Shown piece after piece: positions 18,201-27,889 of a stretch of DNA of 64,000 nucleotides. Made by a program: the position numbers and the translations under genes. Source of the DNA: Firmicutes bacterium ADurb.Bin146. GTDB taxonomy: Bacteria > Bacillota > Clostridia > DUPQ01. Below the pieces are notes generated by a model, which made no database searches, was not told the origin of the DNA, and worked only from the letters and a program-made list of their open reading frames with translations. The stretch lies in contig MWDI01000057.1 in NCBI GenBank assembly GCA_002070475.1, positions 93,721 to 157,720 of the forward strand, given 5' to 3'. The first letter of the stretch is position 1; each line of letters starts with the position of its first letter.

Positions 18201-19358
18201 ATGCAATTAAAGTCCGAATCATTATCATCGCATGAAAAATGGAAAGGGAAAATTGAAGTAATTTCCAGAGTGAAACTGGATAATAGTGATATAATGTCCA
18301 AAGCTTATACTCCTGGAGTAGCAGATCCATGCCTTGCTATATATGAAAACAACGACCTTGCATATAAATATACAAGGAAACACAACCTTGTTGCTGTAAT
18401 AACAGATGGTACTGCAGTATTAGGGTTAGGTGATATAGGTCCTTTGGCAGCAATGCCTGTTATGGAAGGAAAATGTGCCTTATTTAAAGAATTTGCTGAT
18501 ATAGATGCTTTCCCGATATGTATTGACACTAAAGATCCTGATGAAATAATTAAAACGATACGCAATATTTCGAAAAGTTTTGGAGCTATAAATTTAGAAG
18601 ACATATCCGCTCCAAGATGCTTTTATATAGAAAAGGAACTTAAAAAACAATGTGACATACCCGTATTCCATGATGATCAGCATGGTACTGCAGTTGTACT
18701 ACTTGCTGCATTAAAAAATGCATTAAAACTTAAAAGAATGGATATTAATACAGCAAAAATAGTTATTAACGGGGCAGGTGCTGCAGGAACTGCAATATGC
18801 GATCTTCTTTTAAAAGCTGGAGCTGAAGATATACTTATATGTGATATTGAAGGTATACTCTGTAGTGGAATGCATAATTTAAGTGAACATAAAAAAAGGC
18901 TTTCCATACTCACTAATAAAGAACATATGACAGGATCATTAAAAGATGCAGTAAAACAAAGAGATATTTTCATCGGTGTTTCCAGGCCAAATCTTCTTAC
19001 AGTAAATGATGTTACAAGTATGAATAAAAATCCTATAATTTTTGCTATGGCAAATCCAATACCAGAAATTAATCCTGAAGATGCAAAAAAAGCAGGAGCA
19101 CTAATAGTTGGTACTGGAAGAAGCGATTATGAAAATCAAATAAACAATGTTATGGCTTTTCCTGGAATATTTAAAGGCGTTCTTAGCATAAGAGCTAAAG
19201 AAATAACTGATAAAATGTTAATAGCGGCTTCTGATGCTATTGCTTCTTTGGTTTCCGACTCACAGCTGAATGTTAACTATATACTACCTAAAGCCTTCGA
19301 TAAAAGGCTAGTTGAAGCAGTGTCAAATGCGGTTATGTTACAAGGAGCACTAAAATAA
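18201..19358 (+). CDS. NAD(P)-dependent malic enzyme
   Basis: This enzyme oxidatively decarboxylates malate to pyruvate. The 385-residue bacterial-type sequence shows SKAYTPGVADPCLAI near the N-terminus, TDGTAVLGLGDIGP, the catalytic-lysine region, DDQHGTAVVLLAAL with metal-binding acidic residues, and the nucleotide-binding INGAGAAGTAI. A C-terminal VGTGRSDYENQINN loop follows. ATG 18201 is preceded by AAAGGA at 8 bp; the frame is open further upstream, but the extra residues are hydrophobic and unlike the family. It begins the operon malic enzyme-nadK-argR-recN. With PPDK at 57 kb it suggests pyruvate/PEP interconversion. Confidence 0.95.
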   Translation: MQLKSESLSSHEKWKGKIEVISRVKLDNSDIMSKAYTPGVADPCLAIYENNDLAYKYTRKHNLVAVITDGTAVLGLGDIGPLAAMPVMEGKCALFKEFADIDAFPICIDTKDPDEIIKTIRNISKSFGAINLEDISAPRCFYIEKELKKQCDIPVFHDDQHGTAVVLLAALKNALKLKRMDINTAKIVINGAGAAGTAICDLLLKAGAEDILICDIEGILCSGMHNLSEHKKRLSILTNKEHMTGSLKDAVKQRDIFIGVSRPNLLTVNDVTSMNKNPIIFAMANPIPEINPEDAKKAGALIVGTGRSDYENQINNVMAFPGIFKGVLSIRAKEITDKMLIAASDAIASLVSDSQLNVNYILPKAFDKRLVEAVSNAVMLQGALK

Positions 19359-19409
19359 TAACATTGATATTATTTTAATATACTATATAATTTTATTAGG
19401 AAGCATATT

Positions 19410-20246
19410 ATGAAATTTTCACTTTTCGCAAATATTAATAAAGACGCAAACGGAGTATTCCTAAATCAGGTCTGTTCATTTATTGAATCTTTGAATTCAA
19501 AGGTAATTCATAGTGAGATAATTACCAAGGGCGGTGAAACAGATATATCAAAAATATACGATTCTGACATTATTATTACTTTAGGTGGTGATGGAACCCT
19601 GCTTGATATAGCTCAAAAGACAAAAGGTTTATCAATTCCATTAGTTGGAATAAATTTAGGATCTTTAGGGTTTCTCACACAAATTGAAAAAAATAATTAC
19701 AAGGAATTGATTCAATCCATAACTAAAGGACAATATTCTATTTCAAAAAGATCAATGCTTAATGCTTCTGTAATAAGAGATAATGAGATAATAAGAAACG
19801 TCGATGCTTTAAATGATATAGTCATTACAAGAAAAGTAACTGGAGATACAGCAGCTATTTCGGTTCATATAAATGGATCATATATTGATACATATGATGG
19901 TGATGGTGTCATTATAAGCACGCCTACAGGCTCTACAGGGTATCAGATGTCTGCTGGAGGACCAGTAAGCGATCCTGAAGCTGAAATCATACTAATGACT
20001 CCAATATGCCCTCATATGATGCATAGGCAGTCTTATATATTAAAAAATGACAGTAGTATTGAATTAATAGTTGAAGAAAACAAAGATTTTGAATGCTGCT
20101 TCAGTTATGACGGGATAGTTTCATCAATTAACGGTAAAGATATTGTAAAAGTAAGGAGAAGTGATTTATTTGTGTCTTTACTTAAAATGCAGAAAAATTC
20201 ATTTTATGAGAATTTAAGAAATAAAATATACTATAGGGGTAACTGA
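19410..20246 (+). CDS. nadK: NAD kinase
   Basis: It phosphorylates NAD to NADP using ATP or polyphosphate. The 278-residue product has the signature GGDGT at 59-63, the GINLGSLGFLTQ segment, the ALNDIVITR motif near residue 131, and STPTGSTGYQMSAGGP that binds NAD. Length is normal. AGGAAG lies just before the ATG. It is followed by argR after 2 bp and then recN; the nadK-argR-recN order is common in Firmicutes. Confidence 0.96.
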   Translation: MKFSLFANINKDANGVFLNQVCSFIESLNSKVIHSEIITKGGETDISKIYDSDIIITLGGDGTLLDIAQKTKGLSIPLVGINLGSLGFLTQIEKNNYKELIQSITKGQYSISKRSMLNASVIRDNEIIRNVDALNDIVITRKVTGDTAAISVHINGSYIDTYDGDGVIISTPTGSTGYQMSAGGPVSDPEAEIILMTPICPHMMHRQSYILKNDSSIELIVEENKDFECCFSYDGIVSSINGKDIVKVRRSDLFVSLLKMQKNSFYENLRNKIYYRGN

Positions 20247-20248
20247 TA

Positions 20249-20698
20249 ATGAAAAATAAGAGACAGATAAAGATATTGGAATTTATTGAACAATATCCTG
20301 TTCAGACTCAGGACGAGCTTGTTTCTTTGTTACAGAAAAATGGTTTTGATGCGACACAAGCAACAGTATGCAGAGACATAAAAGAACTAAAGCTTTTCAA
20401 AGCTGTTAATAAAGACGGTCTTTCTGTTTATACTTCAATAAATGATATTTCTGACAATTCTCATGAAAAACTTATCAGAGTGTTGAAAGCATCGTTTCTA
20501 TCAATAAATATAGCACAGAATTTTGCGGTGATTAAGACTCTGCCGGCTACTGCTCCAGCTGTAGCATCTGCAATTGATAATTTAAAAATTAAAAATCTTC
20601 TTGGTACAATAGCAGGAGATGACACAATTTTTGCTTGTTTCTCTACAAATATAGATTCTCAGGCCTTCTATGAAAATATTTTAAATGAATTGAGGTAG
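20249..20698 (+). CDS. argR: Arginine repressor ArgR/AhrC
   Basis: A 149-residue arginine-responsive transcription factor. The N-terminal winged helix (1-70) includes QTQDELVSLL and DATQATVCRDIKEL, the DNA-recognition helix. The C-terminal domain (about 80-149) carries the arginine-binding and trimer-forming GTIAGDDTIF. Hexamers bind ARG boxes to repress biosynthesis or activate catabolism. In Firmicutes it is usually found between nadK and recN, as here. The start at 20249 is 2 bp from the nadK stop, with GGGG upstream. No arginine biosynthesis gene lies within the window. Confidence 0.95.
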   Translation: MKNKRQIKILEFIEQYPVQTQDELVSLLQKNGFDATQATVCRDIKELKLFKAVNKDGLSVYTSINDISDNSHEKLIRVLKASFLSINIAQNFAVIKTLPATAPAVASAIDNLKIKNLLGTIAGDDTIFACFSTNIDSQAFYENILNELR

Positions 20699-20704
20699 TA
20701 GAAT

Positions 20705-22393
20705 TTGTTATTACAACTTTCCATAAAAAACTTTGCAATTTTTAAGGATACAACTATCGATTTTTCCGATGGCTTTAATGTTATTACCGGAGAATCTGGA
20801 GCTGGTAAAAGCGTATTTATTACTGCACTTTCTCTAATAAACGGAGAAAGAGCAATGAAAGAATATATAAGAAAAGGTTTTGAATATTCTACTGTTGAAG
20901 CTGTATATAAGTTACCAAAAAAATTATCCAATGTGATTTCCAAAATATATGGAATTGATATTGAGGATAATATACTTGTAATTACAAGATCCATTTACTC
21001 TGAATCAAATTCCATATGCAAAGTAAATGGTAAAATCCGTAATTTATCTTTTTTAAAAGATATATCGGTTTATTTATGTGACATACATGGTCAGTATGAA
21101 AATCAAACACTATTAGATCCTTCCTCTCATCAAAAAATCATAGACACATTATATGGATCCTTAATTAAAGTCGATTATGACGAGTACCTTTTTAAGCTTA
21201 ATGAATATAATTCTCTTATTGAATTTATATTAAAGAATAGTGGTTCAGAACAGCAAAGAGCAGTAAGAAAAGATATACTCACTTTTCAAATTAATGAAAT
21301 AATTGAATCAAAAGTTGAGCAGTTTGATGTTGAGGAATTAGAAAGACAAAGAAGAGTACTTGAAAATTCTGAAAAATATATGACATCTTTAAAAGAAAGC
21401 ATTAATATTATCGAAGAAAATGACAGTATAGAAAAAATTTATCTTTCAGCACGAGCTCTAGAAAAATTGAAAGATATGAATGATATAGTATCAGTATCTC
21501 AAAGTATGATGAATTCTTATTATATTTTAAAAGATAATTTTTCACAGCTAAAAGAAATATCTGAAGATTTTTTCTTTGATGAGCAGTTGTATAATGACAT
21601 TATTAACAAACTTGAATTATTCAAAAAATTATCATACAAGTATGGAGCATCAGTAGAAAAAATACGTAACTTCAGAGAAGATGCTGAAAAGCAATTATAT
21701 GAAATAGATAATTTTGATAAGATATATAAGCAGAAAATCGAAAGGATAGAAAAACTTACTAAACTAATATATGAAAAAGGCGAGAAACTTAATACCTTAA
21801 GACTTGAATGTGCTAAAGAATTCTCCAAGCATGTAGAAGATAATCTGCATTCATTGGAAATGCCAGATGCTGTTTTCAAAATTCATTCTGAAAAAAATGT
21901 TAGAAAGAACAGCCTTGGATATTATGATTTTCCTAAAAAAGGATTATATGATATTGAATTCCTCATATCTGCAAATAAAGGTATTGAAGCCCTTTCAATG
22001 GCAAAAATAGCATCCGGAGGAGAAATTTCTAGAATAATGCTTGCAATAAAATGTATAATAAGCACCAGTGATGATGTCGAAACATATATTTTTGATGAAA
22101 TAGATGCAGGCATTAGCGGGGAAGCAGCAGTAATGACAGCTGTCAAACTTTATGATTTATCATCAAGCAAACAAGTCATCTGTATTTCCCATCTTCCCCA
22201 AATTGCAGCAAAAGCTGACCACCATTATCTTATTTTTAAGAATACTGAAAAGGACACCACATATGCTGATATACGAAAACTTAATCAAGAAGAAAGGATT
22301 ACACAGCTTGCCGTACTATTTGATGGGAAAAGCATTAGTCAGGAAGGTTTGAATCATGCAAGAAACCTTCTTCAAAAAATGCAAAAATTCTAA
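20705..22393 (+). CDS. recN: DNA repair protein RecN
   Basis: RecN is an SMC-like ATPase that gathers DNA at double-strand breaks for recombination. The 562-residue product shows Walker A GESGAGKS near residue 30, a long alpha-helical coiled-coil arm from about 160 to 360, the ABC signature ASGGEISR near 437, Walker B YIFDEIDAGISG near 460 and the ISHLPQIAAKAD H-loop. The start is TTG at 20705, nine bases after GAGG. The tRNA promoter begins at the base right after its stop codon, so the transcription unit ends here. Confidence 0.96.
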   Translation: MLLQLSIKNFAIFKDTTIDFSDGFNVITGESGAGKSVFITALSLINGERAMKEYIRKGFEYSTVEAVYKLPKKLSNVISKIYGIDIEDNILVITRSIYSESNSICKVNGKIRNLSFLKDISVYLCDIHGQYENQTLLDPSSHQKIIDTLYGSLIKVDYDEYLFKLNEYNSLIEFILKNSGSEQQRAVRKDILTFQINEIIESKVEQFDVEELERQRRVLENSEKYMTSLKESINIIEENDSIEKIYLSARALEKLKDMNDIVSVSQSMMNSYYILKDNFSQLKEISEDFFFDEQLYNDIINKLELFKKLSYKYGASVEKIRNFREDAEKQLYEIDNFDKIYKQKIERIEKLTKLIYEKGEKLNTLRLECAKEFSKHVEDNLHSLEMPDAVFKIHSEKNVRKNSLGYYDFPKKGLYDIEFLISANKGIEALSMAKIASGGEISRIMLAIKCIISTSDDVETYIFDEIDAGISGEAAVMTAVKLYDLSSSKQVICISHLPQIAAKADHHYLIFKNTEKDTTYADIRKLNQEERITQLAVLFDGKSISQEGLNHARNLLQKMQKF

Positions 22394-22421
22394 TTGACAC
22401 AAGCATATGGTGTGTTATAAT
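22394..22421 (+). promoter_or_regulatory. Strong promoter of the tRNA-Gly/tRNA-Arg pair
   Basis: A consensus TTGACA (22394-22399) and consensus TATAAT (22416-22421) are separated by 16 bp. The first tRNA begins 15 bp further on. It is the best promoter match seen in the window and begins immediately after the recN stop codon. Confidence 0.85.
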
Positions 22422-22436
22422 ACAAAAGGCAAACAT

Positions 22437-22510
22437 GCGGGTGTAGTTCAGTGGTAGAACACTAGCCTTCCAAGCTGGTTGTGAGGGTCCGATTCCCTTC
22501 ACCCGCTCCA
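22437..22510 (+). tRNA. tRNA-Gly (anticodon TCC)
   Basis: The acceptor strand GCGGGTG pairs with CACCCGC at 22500-22506, followed by T and an encoded CCA (22508-22510). The D arm, the anticodon loop CTTCCAA giving TCC, and the T arm with GGTCCGATTCC are all present. It is the first of two tRNAs read from the 22394 promoter. Confidence 0.96.
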
Positions 22511-22517
22511 ATTTTAT

Positions 22518-22594
<77 letters not shown>

Positions 22595-22596
22595 AG

Positions 22597-22623
22597 AAAT
22601 TTCCCGTTAAAGGGATTTTTTTT
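22597..22623 (+). terminator. Terminator after the tRNA pair
   Basis: A short TCCC/GGGA stem, flanked after a small internal mismatch by AAA/TTT pairs, is followed by a run of eight T. The stem is weak, but the position right after the last tRNA and the T run support termination. Confidence 0.6.
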
Positions 22624-22725
22624 GTATAAATTACTTGCTACTAAAATTACTTCTTGTTCTTTAAAATGGTTTAACTTAACAATTTTATTCCTTTTATGTT
22701 ATTATATACAATGAAAGGATTTATT

Positions 22726-24384
22726 ATGAAACTAACATTTTACGGATCAGCAAAAGAAGTAACAGGCTCAAATATTATATTGGAAGCAGCAGGGAAGAAG
22801 GTAATGATTGATTGCGGATTGTTTCAAGGTTCATCTGCAACGAAAGCAAAAAACTTTGATGGATTTAAATATGATATACAAGAAATAGATTATGTTCTAC
22901 TTACACATTCACATATAGATCATTCAGGAAGAATACCATTACTTTACAAAAAAGGTTATAAAGGCTCTGTCATTTGTACAAAAGCTACAAAAGATTTATG
23001 CGATATCATGTTATTGGATTCTGCAAACATACAAGAGTCAGATACAGAATATAAGAATCATAAAAGACAAAGAGCAGGTCTAGAGCTTCTCGAGCCTCTA
23101 TATACTATAGATGATGCTAATAATGCATTAAGACATTTTATTGCTGTACAATATCATGACTTAATCAAACTTGATGAAAATATTACTGTTAAATTTATAG
23201 ATTCCGGCCATATGCTAGGATCTTCCTCAATTATAATTTTCATCACAGAGAACAACAAAACATCTGTTGTAGCATTTACATCAGACCTAGGTAAACCTAA
23301 CACACCTATAATAAATGACCCTACTGTAATAAAAGAATGTGATTATCTTATAATGGAATCCACATATGGTAATAAGAGACATACAGTTAAAGAGCATCCT
23401 GAAGAACTTATGTTTGAAATAATTGAAGACACTATTTTAAAGGGTGGTACAGTAATAATACCTTCATTTTCAGTTGGAAGAACCCAGGAAATGATTTATG
23501 CTTTCAATAAAAATATCGCATTAAAAAAGAAATTTTCGATCTTTAGTAAAATACCAGTATATATTGACAGCCCTTTATCAACATCAGCAACAGAAGTATT
23601 CATGAAAAACACACAGTATTTTGATGATGAAGCTAAACAATACATATTAAAAGGCGATAATCCTTTAGATTTCCCGAACCTTGTATTTACAAAATCAGTT
23701 GAAGAATCAAAAATACTTAACAGAGATAATTCACCAAAAATTATTATATCATCAAGCGGAATGTGTGATGCCGGGAGAATACGTCATCATTTAAAGCATA
23801 ATCTTTATAAAGAAAAAACAACTGTACTTTTCGTAGGATATCAAGCAAATGGTTCATTAGGCAGAATACTTGCTGATGGAGCAAAAAGTGTCAAAATTCT
23901 AGGTGAAACTATCGATGTAAAAGCTAGAATCGAAATGATTGACGGTTTTTCAGGTCATGCGGATATGGATGATCTTGACACATATTTAGCACAAATGGAA
24001 AAAAAGCCAGAAAAAGTATTTCTTGTCCATGGTGAAGAAGACCAACTCTATTCTTTTGCAGACAGAATAAAAAATAAATTTGATATTGATACTGTAGTAC
24101 CCAACAATTACTCTCGTTACGAACTGCAAAAAGGCAAAAAAGTATACGAACTAGCACATGACAGAGTACTTACTAAGAATACATATAGAAAACTTACCTT
24201 ATTAGATCTTATAACTGATGTTAAAAGACAGGTTAAAGATGTATCAGAATTGATAGCATATGATGAGATTAATAATCTTGATGAAGAACAGATAACTACA
24301 TTTATAGATTTATATTCTTCAATGAGAAAAAACATTAAGAATCTTGTAAATGAAGTGGAGAAAAAAGCAAAAGTTGGAAAATGA
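22726..24384 (+). CDS. Metallo-beta-lactamase/beta-CASP ribonuclease-like protein
   Basis: A 552-residue protein of the CPSF73-like beta-CASP metallo-hydrolase family. The zinc motif is THSHIDHSGR near residue 60. Further motifs are DSGHMLGSS, SDLGK, the ESTYGN aspartate/glutamate region, the beta-CASP IPSFSVGRTQE, SSSGMCDAGRIRHHL and GFSGHADMDDL. Relatives act as RNA exo/endonucleases, but the natural target in Clostridia is not established. The ATG at 22726 has AAAGGA upstream; an in-frame ATG at 22696 lacks one and would add unlike residues. The next gene begins 35 bp before its end. Confidence 0.92.
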   Translation: MKLTFYGSAKEVTGSNIILEAAGKKVMIDCGLFQGSSATKAKNFDGFKYDIQEIDYVLLTHSHIDHSGRIPLLYKKGYKGSVICTKATKDLCDIMLLDSANIQESDTEYKNHKRQRAGLELLEPLYTIDDANNALRHFIAVQYHDLIKLDENITVKFIDSGHMLGSSSIIIFITENNKTSVVAFTSDLGKPNTPIINDPTVIKECDYLIMESTYGNKRHTVKEHPEELMFEIIEDTILKGGTVIIPSFSVGRTQEMIYAFNKNIALKKKFSIFSKIPVYIDSPLSTSATEVFMKNTQYFDDEAKQYILKGDNPLDFPNLVFTKSVEESKILNRDNSPKIIISSSGMCDAGRIRHHLKHNLYKEKTTVLFVGYQANGSLGRILADGAKSVKILGETIDVKARIEMIDGFSGHADMDDLDTYLAQMEKKPEKVFLVHGEEDQLYSFADRIKNKFDIDTVVPNNYSRYELQKGKKVYELAHDRVLTKNTYRKLTLLDLITDVKRQVKDVSELIAYDEINNLDEEQITTFIDLYSSMRKNIKNLVNEVEKKAKVGK

Positions 24385-25531
24385 GATTATTTATTTTGAT
24401 AATGCAGCTTCTACATATGTTTATGATGAAGTGATAGATTATGTAAATCTTATAAATAAAGATTTTTATGCTAATTCATCAAGCTCTCATTTTTTAGGTA
24501 TTTCTTCTTATGCTAAATTTAAGGCACACAAAGAAACTCTTTGTGATATTTTACATATAAAACCTTCAAGTCTGATTTTTACTTCAGGAGGTGCGGAATC
24601 GAATAATTTCGCTTTAAAGGGAATCGCTTTTGCTAATTACTTAAAAAATAGTAATATAGTTATCTCTGCCTACGAACATCCAACAATAAGAAATACTGCA
24701 AAATATCTAGAAAAATTCGGATTTGAAATACGTATATGTCCTTTAAAAAATGATAGTAATTTAGATATTGATATTTTAAAAACTATGATAGATGAAAAAA
24801 CAATTTTATTAAGCACTGCTCATGTATGTTCTGAATTAGGCACACTTACTGATATACAAAAAATTTCATCACTAGTAAAATCAATAAATCCAAGATGCTA
24901 TTATCATGTGGATGCTGTCCAGTCTTTTGGAAAATTTCATATAAATTTGTCAGATTTAAATAATATTGATATGATGTCATTCAGCAGCCATAAGATACAC
25001 GGGCCTAAAGGGGTCGGTGCGTTATACATTAAGCCAAAAACTAATATTGATCCATTTATCTGTGGTTCTGTAGATGCCGGATTAAGAGCAGGCACTATAA
25101 ATTTATCAGGTATATGCGGTTTTACTAAAGCATCAGAAATTATATACAGCAATATAGAAAAAAAATATGAGCATACTAAAAAACTCAATCAGTATCTGAT
25201 TGATAATCTTACAGCATTGGATATTGAACTAAAAATAAATACTCCTTTAGAATCTAGCCCATATATTATTAATATTGCATTTAAAGATATCAAATCTGAG
25301 GTACTCTTAAATGCATTATCCAAAAGGAATATCTGTGTATCAAGCGGTAGTGCATGTGCTTCAAAATCAAAAGTTTCGGAAACACTTAAAGCTATGAATT
25401 TATCAAAAGATTATATAGAAGGCGCAATTCGATTAAGTTTCAGCGATAAAAATACTATTAAGGAAATAGATATCTTTATACAGAACCTGAAGGAACTTAT
25501 ACCAAAACTAAAATTATTCGTAAGGAGATAA
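24350..25531 (+). CDS. Second cysteine desulfurase (NifS-type), partner of ThiI
   Basis: A PLP-dependent cysteine desulfurase with the frame open from ATG 24350. Features are YFDNAASTY near 15, the AYEHPTIRN histidine H110, the PLP lysine K215 in SFSSHKIHGPKG, and the active cysteine C336 in SSGSACASKS. Adjacent thiI strongly suggests that it donates sulfur for 4-thiouridine in tRNA, as with the NifZ-ThiI pair of Bacillus. The first residues (MKWRKKQK) are unlike the family, so a TTG at 24374 may be the true start. It is a separate gene from the desulfurase at 5964. Confidence 0.93.
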   Translation: MKWRKKQKLENEIIYFDNAASTYVYDEVIDYVNLINKDFYANSSSSHFLGISSYAKFKAHKETLCDILHIKPSSLIFTSGGAESNNFALKGIAFANYLKNSNIVISAYEHPTIRNTAKYLEKFGFEIRICPLKNDSNLDIDILKTMIDEKTILLSTAHVCSELGTLTDIQKISSLVKSINPRCYYHVDAVQSFGKFHINLSDLNNIDMMSFSSHKIHGPKGVGALYIKPKTNIDPFICGSVDAGLRAGTINLSGICGFTKASEIIYSNIEKKYEHTKKLNQYLIDNLTALDIELKINTPLESSPYIINIAFKDIKSEVLLNALSKRNICVSSGSACASKSKVSETLKAMNLSKDYIEGAIRLSFSDKNTIKEIDIFIQNLKELIPKLKLFVRR

Positions 25532-25535
25532 TTCT

Positions 25536-26720
25536 ATGGTGAAACAAGCCACAAAAGCATTATTAATTAAGCCTGGTGAACTTATGTTAAAAGGTGATAA
25601 CAGAAAGTATTTTGAAAAAATATTAAAAGATAATATAAAATCTGTTCTTAAAAACATATGCACTTATGATTTTAGTGAGGAGTCAGGGAGATACTATATT
25701 GTGATACAAGAATCCAGTTTCACAGAATATGAAATTGCATCAATGTTATGCAAGGTTTTTGGAATTGTCGGTGTATCTATAACATACAGGATAGATGCTG
25801 ATGAGAAGGGGCTTTATGATTTTATTGCGCTTCTGAGTAGACAGGTATATGATAAAACACCCTTTACTACTTTTAGAGTTACTACAAAAAGAGCCGACAA
25901 GACTTTCCCTACACAATCAACTGAAGTATCAAAAAGAGCAGGCGGATCAATATTATCTACCATACCTGATTTACAAGTGGATTTATTTACACCTCAGATA
26001 ATATTTAATATTGAAATAAGGAAAAAGAATATATACATATATCATGAGGAGCTGAAGGCAAATGGAGGAATTCCTGTAGGAAGTTCAGGAAAGGCACTTC
26101 TTATGCTGTCAGGTGGTATTGACAGTCCAATTGCAGGATACATGATGGCTAAAAGAGGCTTGCTTCTTGAAGCTGTGTATTTTCATAGCGAGCCATATAC
26201 ATCTGAGAAAGCTAAAGAGAAAGTAATTGATCTTGCTAAAATCATCAAGCCATATACATTGATTAACAAATTGCATATCGTCCATTTTACAAAACCTCAG
26301 TTGGAAATATATGAAAAATGCCCTCATGATGAACTGACAATAATAATGAGAAGGGTTATGATGCATATAGCTAATGAGATAGCCATAAAAAATAATTGTC
26401 AGGGTATTGTAACAGGAGAGTCGTTAGGGCAGGTTGCCAGCCAGACCATTGAAAGCCTTACAGTAACTGATGAAGCTGCTCAATTTTTAGTTTTACGCCC
26501 ATTAATAGGAATGGATAAGAATGAAATAATTGATTTAGCCAGAAAAATAGATACTTTTGAAACTTCAATATTGCCTTATGAGGATTGTTGTACTATATTT
26601 GTAGCTAAGCATCCCAAGACAAAGCCTATCTTAAGCAGGATTAAAGAATCTGAGAAAGCTTTAGATATAGACAAATTAGTCAGATATTGTATAGAGAATT
26701 TAGAGGTTATTCAAATATGA
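25536..26720 (+). CDS. thiI: tRNA 4-thiouridine synthetase ThiI
   Basis: ThiI adenylates U8 of tRNA and inserts sulfur; in some organisms it also serves thiazole synthesis. The 394-residue product has the N-terminal ferredoxin-like and THUMP domains (about 1-165), a PP-loop ATP pyrophosphatase with LMLSGGIDSPIAGYM near 190, and a C-terminal CC pair in YEDCCTIF. It lacks the rhodanese extension of E. coli ThiI, the usual Firmicutes form, so sulfur transfer relies on the desulfurase gene 4 bp upstream. AAGGAG precedes ATG 25536. Its stop overlaps lepB as ATGA. Confidence 0.95.
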   Translation: MVKQATKALLIKPGELMLKGDNRKYFEKILKDNIKSVLKNICTYDFSEESGRYYIVIQESSFTEYEIASMLCKVFGIVGVSITYRIDADEKGLYDFIALLSRQVYDKTPFTTFRVTTKRADKTFPTQSTEVSKRAGGSILSTIPDLQVDLFTPQIIFNIEIRKKNIYIYHEELKANGGIPVGSSGKALLMLSGGIDSPIAGYMMAKRGLLLEAVYFHSEPYTSEKAKEKVIDLAKIIKPYTLINKLHIVHFTKPQLEIYEKCPHDELTIIMRRVMMHIANEIAIKNNCQGIVTGESLGQVASQTIESLTVTDEAAQFLVLRPLIGMDKNEIIDLARKIDTFETSILPYEDCCTIFVAKHPKTKPILSRIKESEKALDIDKLVRYCIENLEVIQI

Positions 26721-27415
26721 ATAAATCAAATGAATATGATAATCAGAAAGAATTTGAAGATTTCATTCAAAATGATGATTTCACTTTAGAATCTTTATAT
26801 CATGATATAGATGAAAAAAAGAAAAAAAAACATAAATCAAGAGAGATACTCTTATGGATCCGCTCATTTATATTTGTAATTGTATTTGTAACAATTTTCA
26901 GAGGATTTATTGGAGAGCCAGTTAAAGTTTACGGACCTTCAATGGAGAACACCTTAAAGACAAATGATGTCCTCATCATGAGTAAAATATCTCTTAATAT
27001 AGAGGGAGTAAAGAAAAACGATATTGTTGTCATTGAAATTGAACCAGTCCAATTTAAGATTCTGACTTTCATGAATAATATCGTGTGGCTTCGCAGACTG
27101 TTTCCTACAACTGATAGAGAAGACTATATTAAAAGAGTAATAGCTCTTGAAGGCGAAGAAATAAATTTAATTAACGGGATTGTATACATTGATGGTAAAA
27201 AACTGGACGAGCCTTATCTGAAAGATTATGCATCAACTTTTGAAAGACTAATCGACATGCCTTATACTGTACCAAAAGGATATGTATTTGTACTGGGCGA
27301 TAATAGACTTGTAAGCAAAGACAGCAGATCTATTGGTGCGATATCTATTGATTCAATTATAGGTAAGGTTATTTTCAGAACATGGCCAATAACAAAAATA
27401 GGCACTCTTAATTGA
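26717..27415 (+). CDS. lepB: Signal peptidase I
   Basis: This membrane-bound serine/lysine protease removes signal peptides from exported proteins. The product has a polar N-terminus, a single membrane segment around 50-70 (ILLWIRSFIFVIVFVTIF), the catalytic Ser in GPSMENTL, the catalytic Lys in DYIKRVIAL and the GDNRLVSKDSR box E motif. One transmembrane helix is the usual Gram-positive form. ATG 26717 is in an ATGA overlap with the thiI stop, with AGAGG at 26702-26706. A start further upstream in the same frame at 26687 is less likely. Confidence 0.95.
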   Translation: MNKSNEYDNQKEFEDFIQNDDFTLESLYHDIDEKKKKKHKSREILLWIRSFIFVIVFVTIFRGFIGEPVKVYGPSMENTLKTNDVLIMSKISLNIEGVKKNDIVVIEIEPVQFKILTFMNNIVWLRRLFPTTDREDYIKRVIALEGEEINLINGIVYIDGKKLDEPYLKDYASTFERLIDMPYTVPKGYVFVLGDNRLVSKDSRSIGAISIDSIIGKVIFRTWPITKIGTLN

Positions 27416-27432
27416 GTGTTGAAAAATATATA

Positions 27433-27461
27433 TTTACATATTTTAAAACCTGTGATACAAT
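27433..27461 (+). promoter_or_regulatory. Promoter of rplS
   Basis: TTTACA (27433-27438) is followed after 17 bp by TACAAT (27456-27461), with TGA just before it giving an extended -10. An inverted repeat with 11-bp arms, AACCTGTGATA and TATCGCAGGTT, spans the -10 and predicted start site, so it may also hold an operator. Confidence 0.6.
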
Positions 27462-27468
27462 ATCGCAG

Positions 27469-27537
27469 GTTCGTAAAAGGCGGTCCACTGTATCTATATT
27501 GATATACGAACGCTAAGATGAAGGGAGGATTATAAAC
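27469..27537 (+). promoter_or_regulatory. Structured 5' leader of rplS, possible L19 leader
   Basis: The short untranslated region can form an outer stem GTTCGT (27469-27474) with ACGAAC (27506-27511) and an inner TATC/GATA hairpin (27491-27504), leaving AAAGGCGGTCC unpaired. The GGGAGG ribosome site follows at 27523-27528. L19 leader motifs that may act in autoregulation are known in Firmicutes. I cannot confirm a match to that family by eye. Confidence 0.45.
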
Positions 27538-27888
27538 ATGGATTTAGTCAAATCAATCGAGCAAAGCATGATAAGAACAGACTTGCCAGATCTTCAAATA
27601 GGTGATTTCCTTAAAGTTAACCTTAAAGTTAAGGAAGGAAATAGGGAAAGAATACAATCATATGAGGGAACTCTTATTGCCAGAAAAGGAAAAGGGCTTA
27701 CAGAAACAATTAATGTAAGAAGAATTTCATATGGAGTTGGTGTAGAAAGGATAATTCCTTTAAATTCCCAAAAAATCGATTCAATCGAGGTTATTAGAAG
27801 AGGTCAAGTCAGAAGAGCAAAACTTTACTACTTAAGAGATAGGGTCGGCAAAGCAGCTAAAGTAAGGGAAAAACTTACAACTAAGTAA
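27538..27888 (+). CDS. rplS: 50S ribosomal protein L19
   Basis: A large-subunit protein at the 30S-50S interface. The 116-residue product contains the diagnostic [16 protein letters not shown], the [24 protein letters not shown] segment (shown only in part here) and the C-terminal [11 protein letters not shown]. Length is normal. GGGAGG stands 9 bp before the ATG. It has its own promoter, leader and terminator, and so is a one-gene unit. In most Firmicutes it directly follows trmD; here it lies between lepB and rbgA. Confidence 0.97.
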   Translation: MDLVKSIEQSMIRTDLPDLQIGDFLKVNLKVKEGNRERIQSYEGTLIARKGKGLTETINVRRISYGVGVERIIPLNSQKIDSIEVIRRGQVRRAKLYYLRDRVGKAAKVREKLTTK

Positions 27889-27889
27889 A

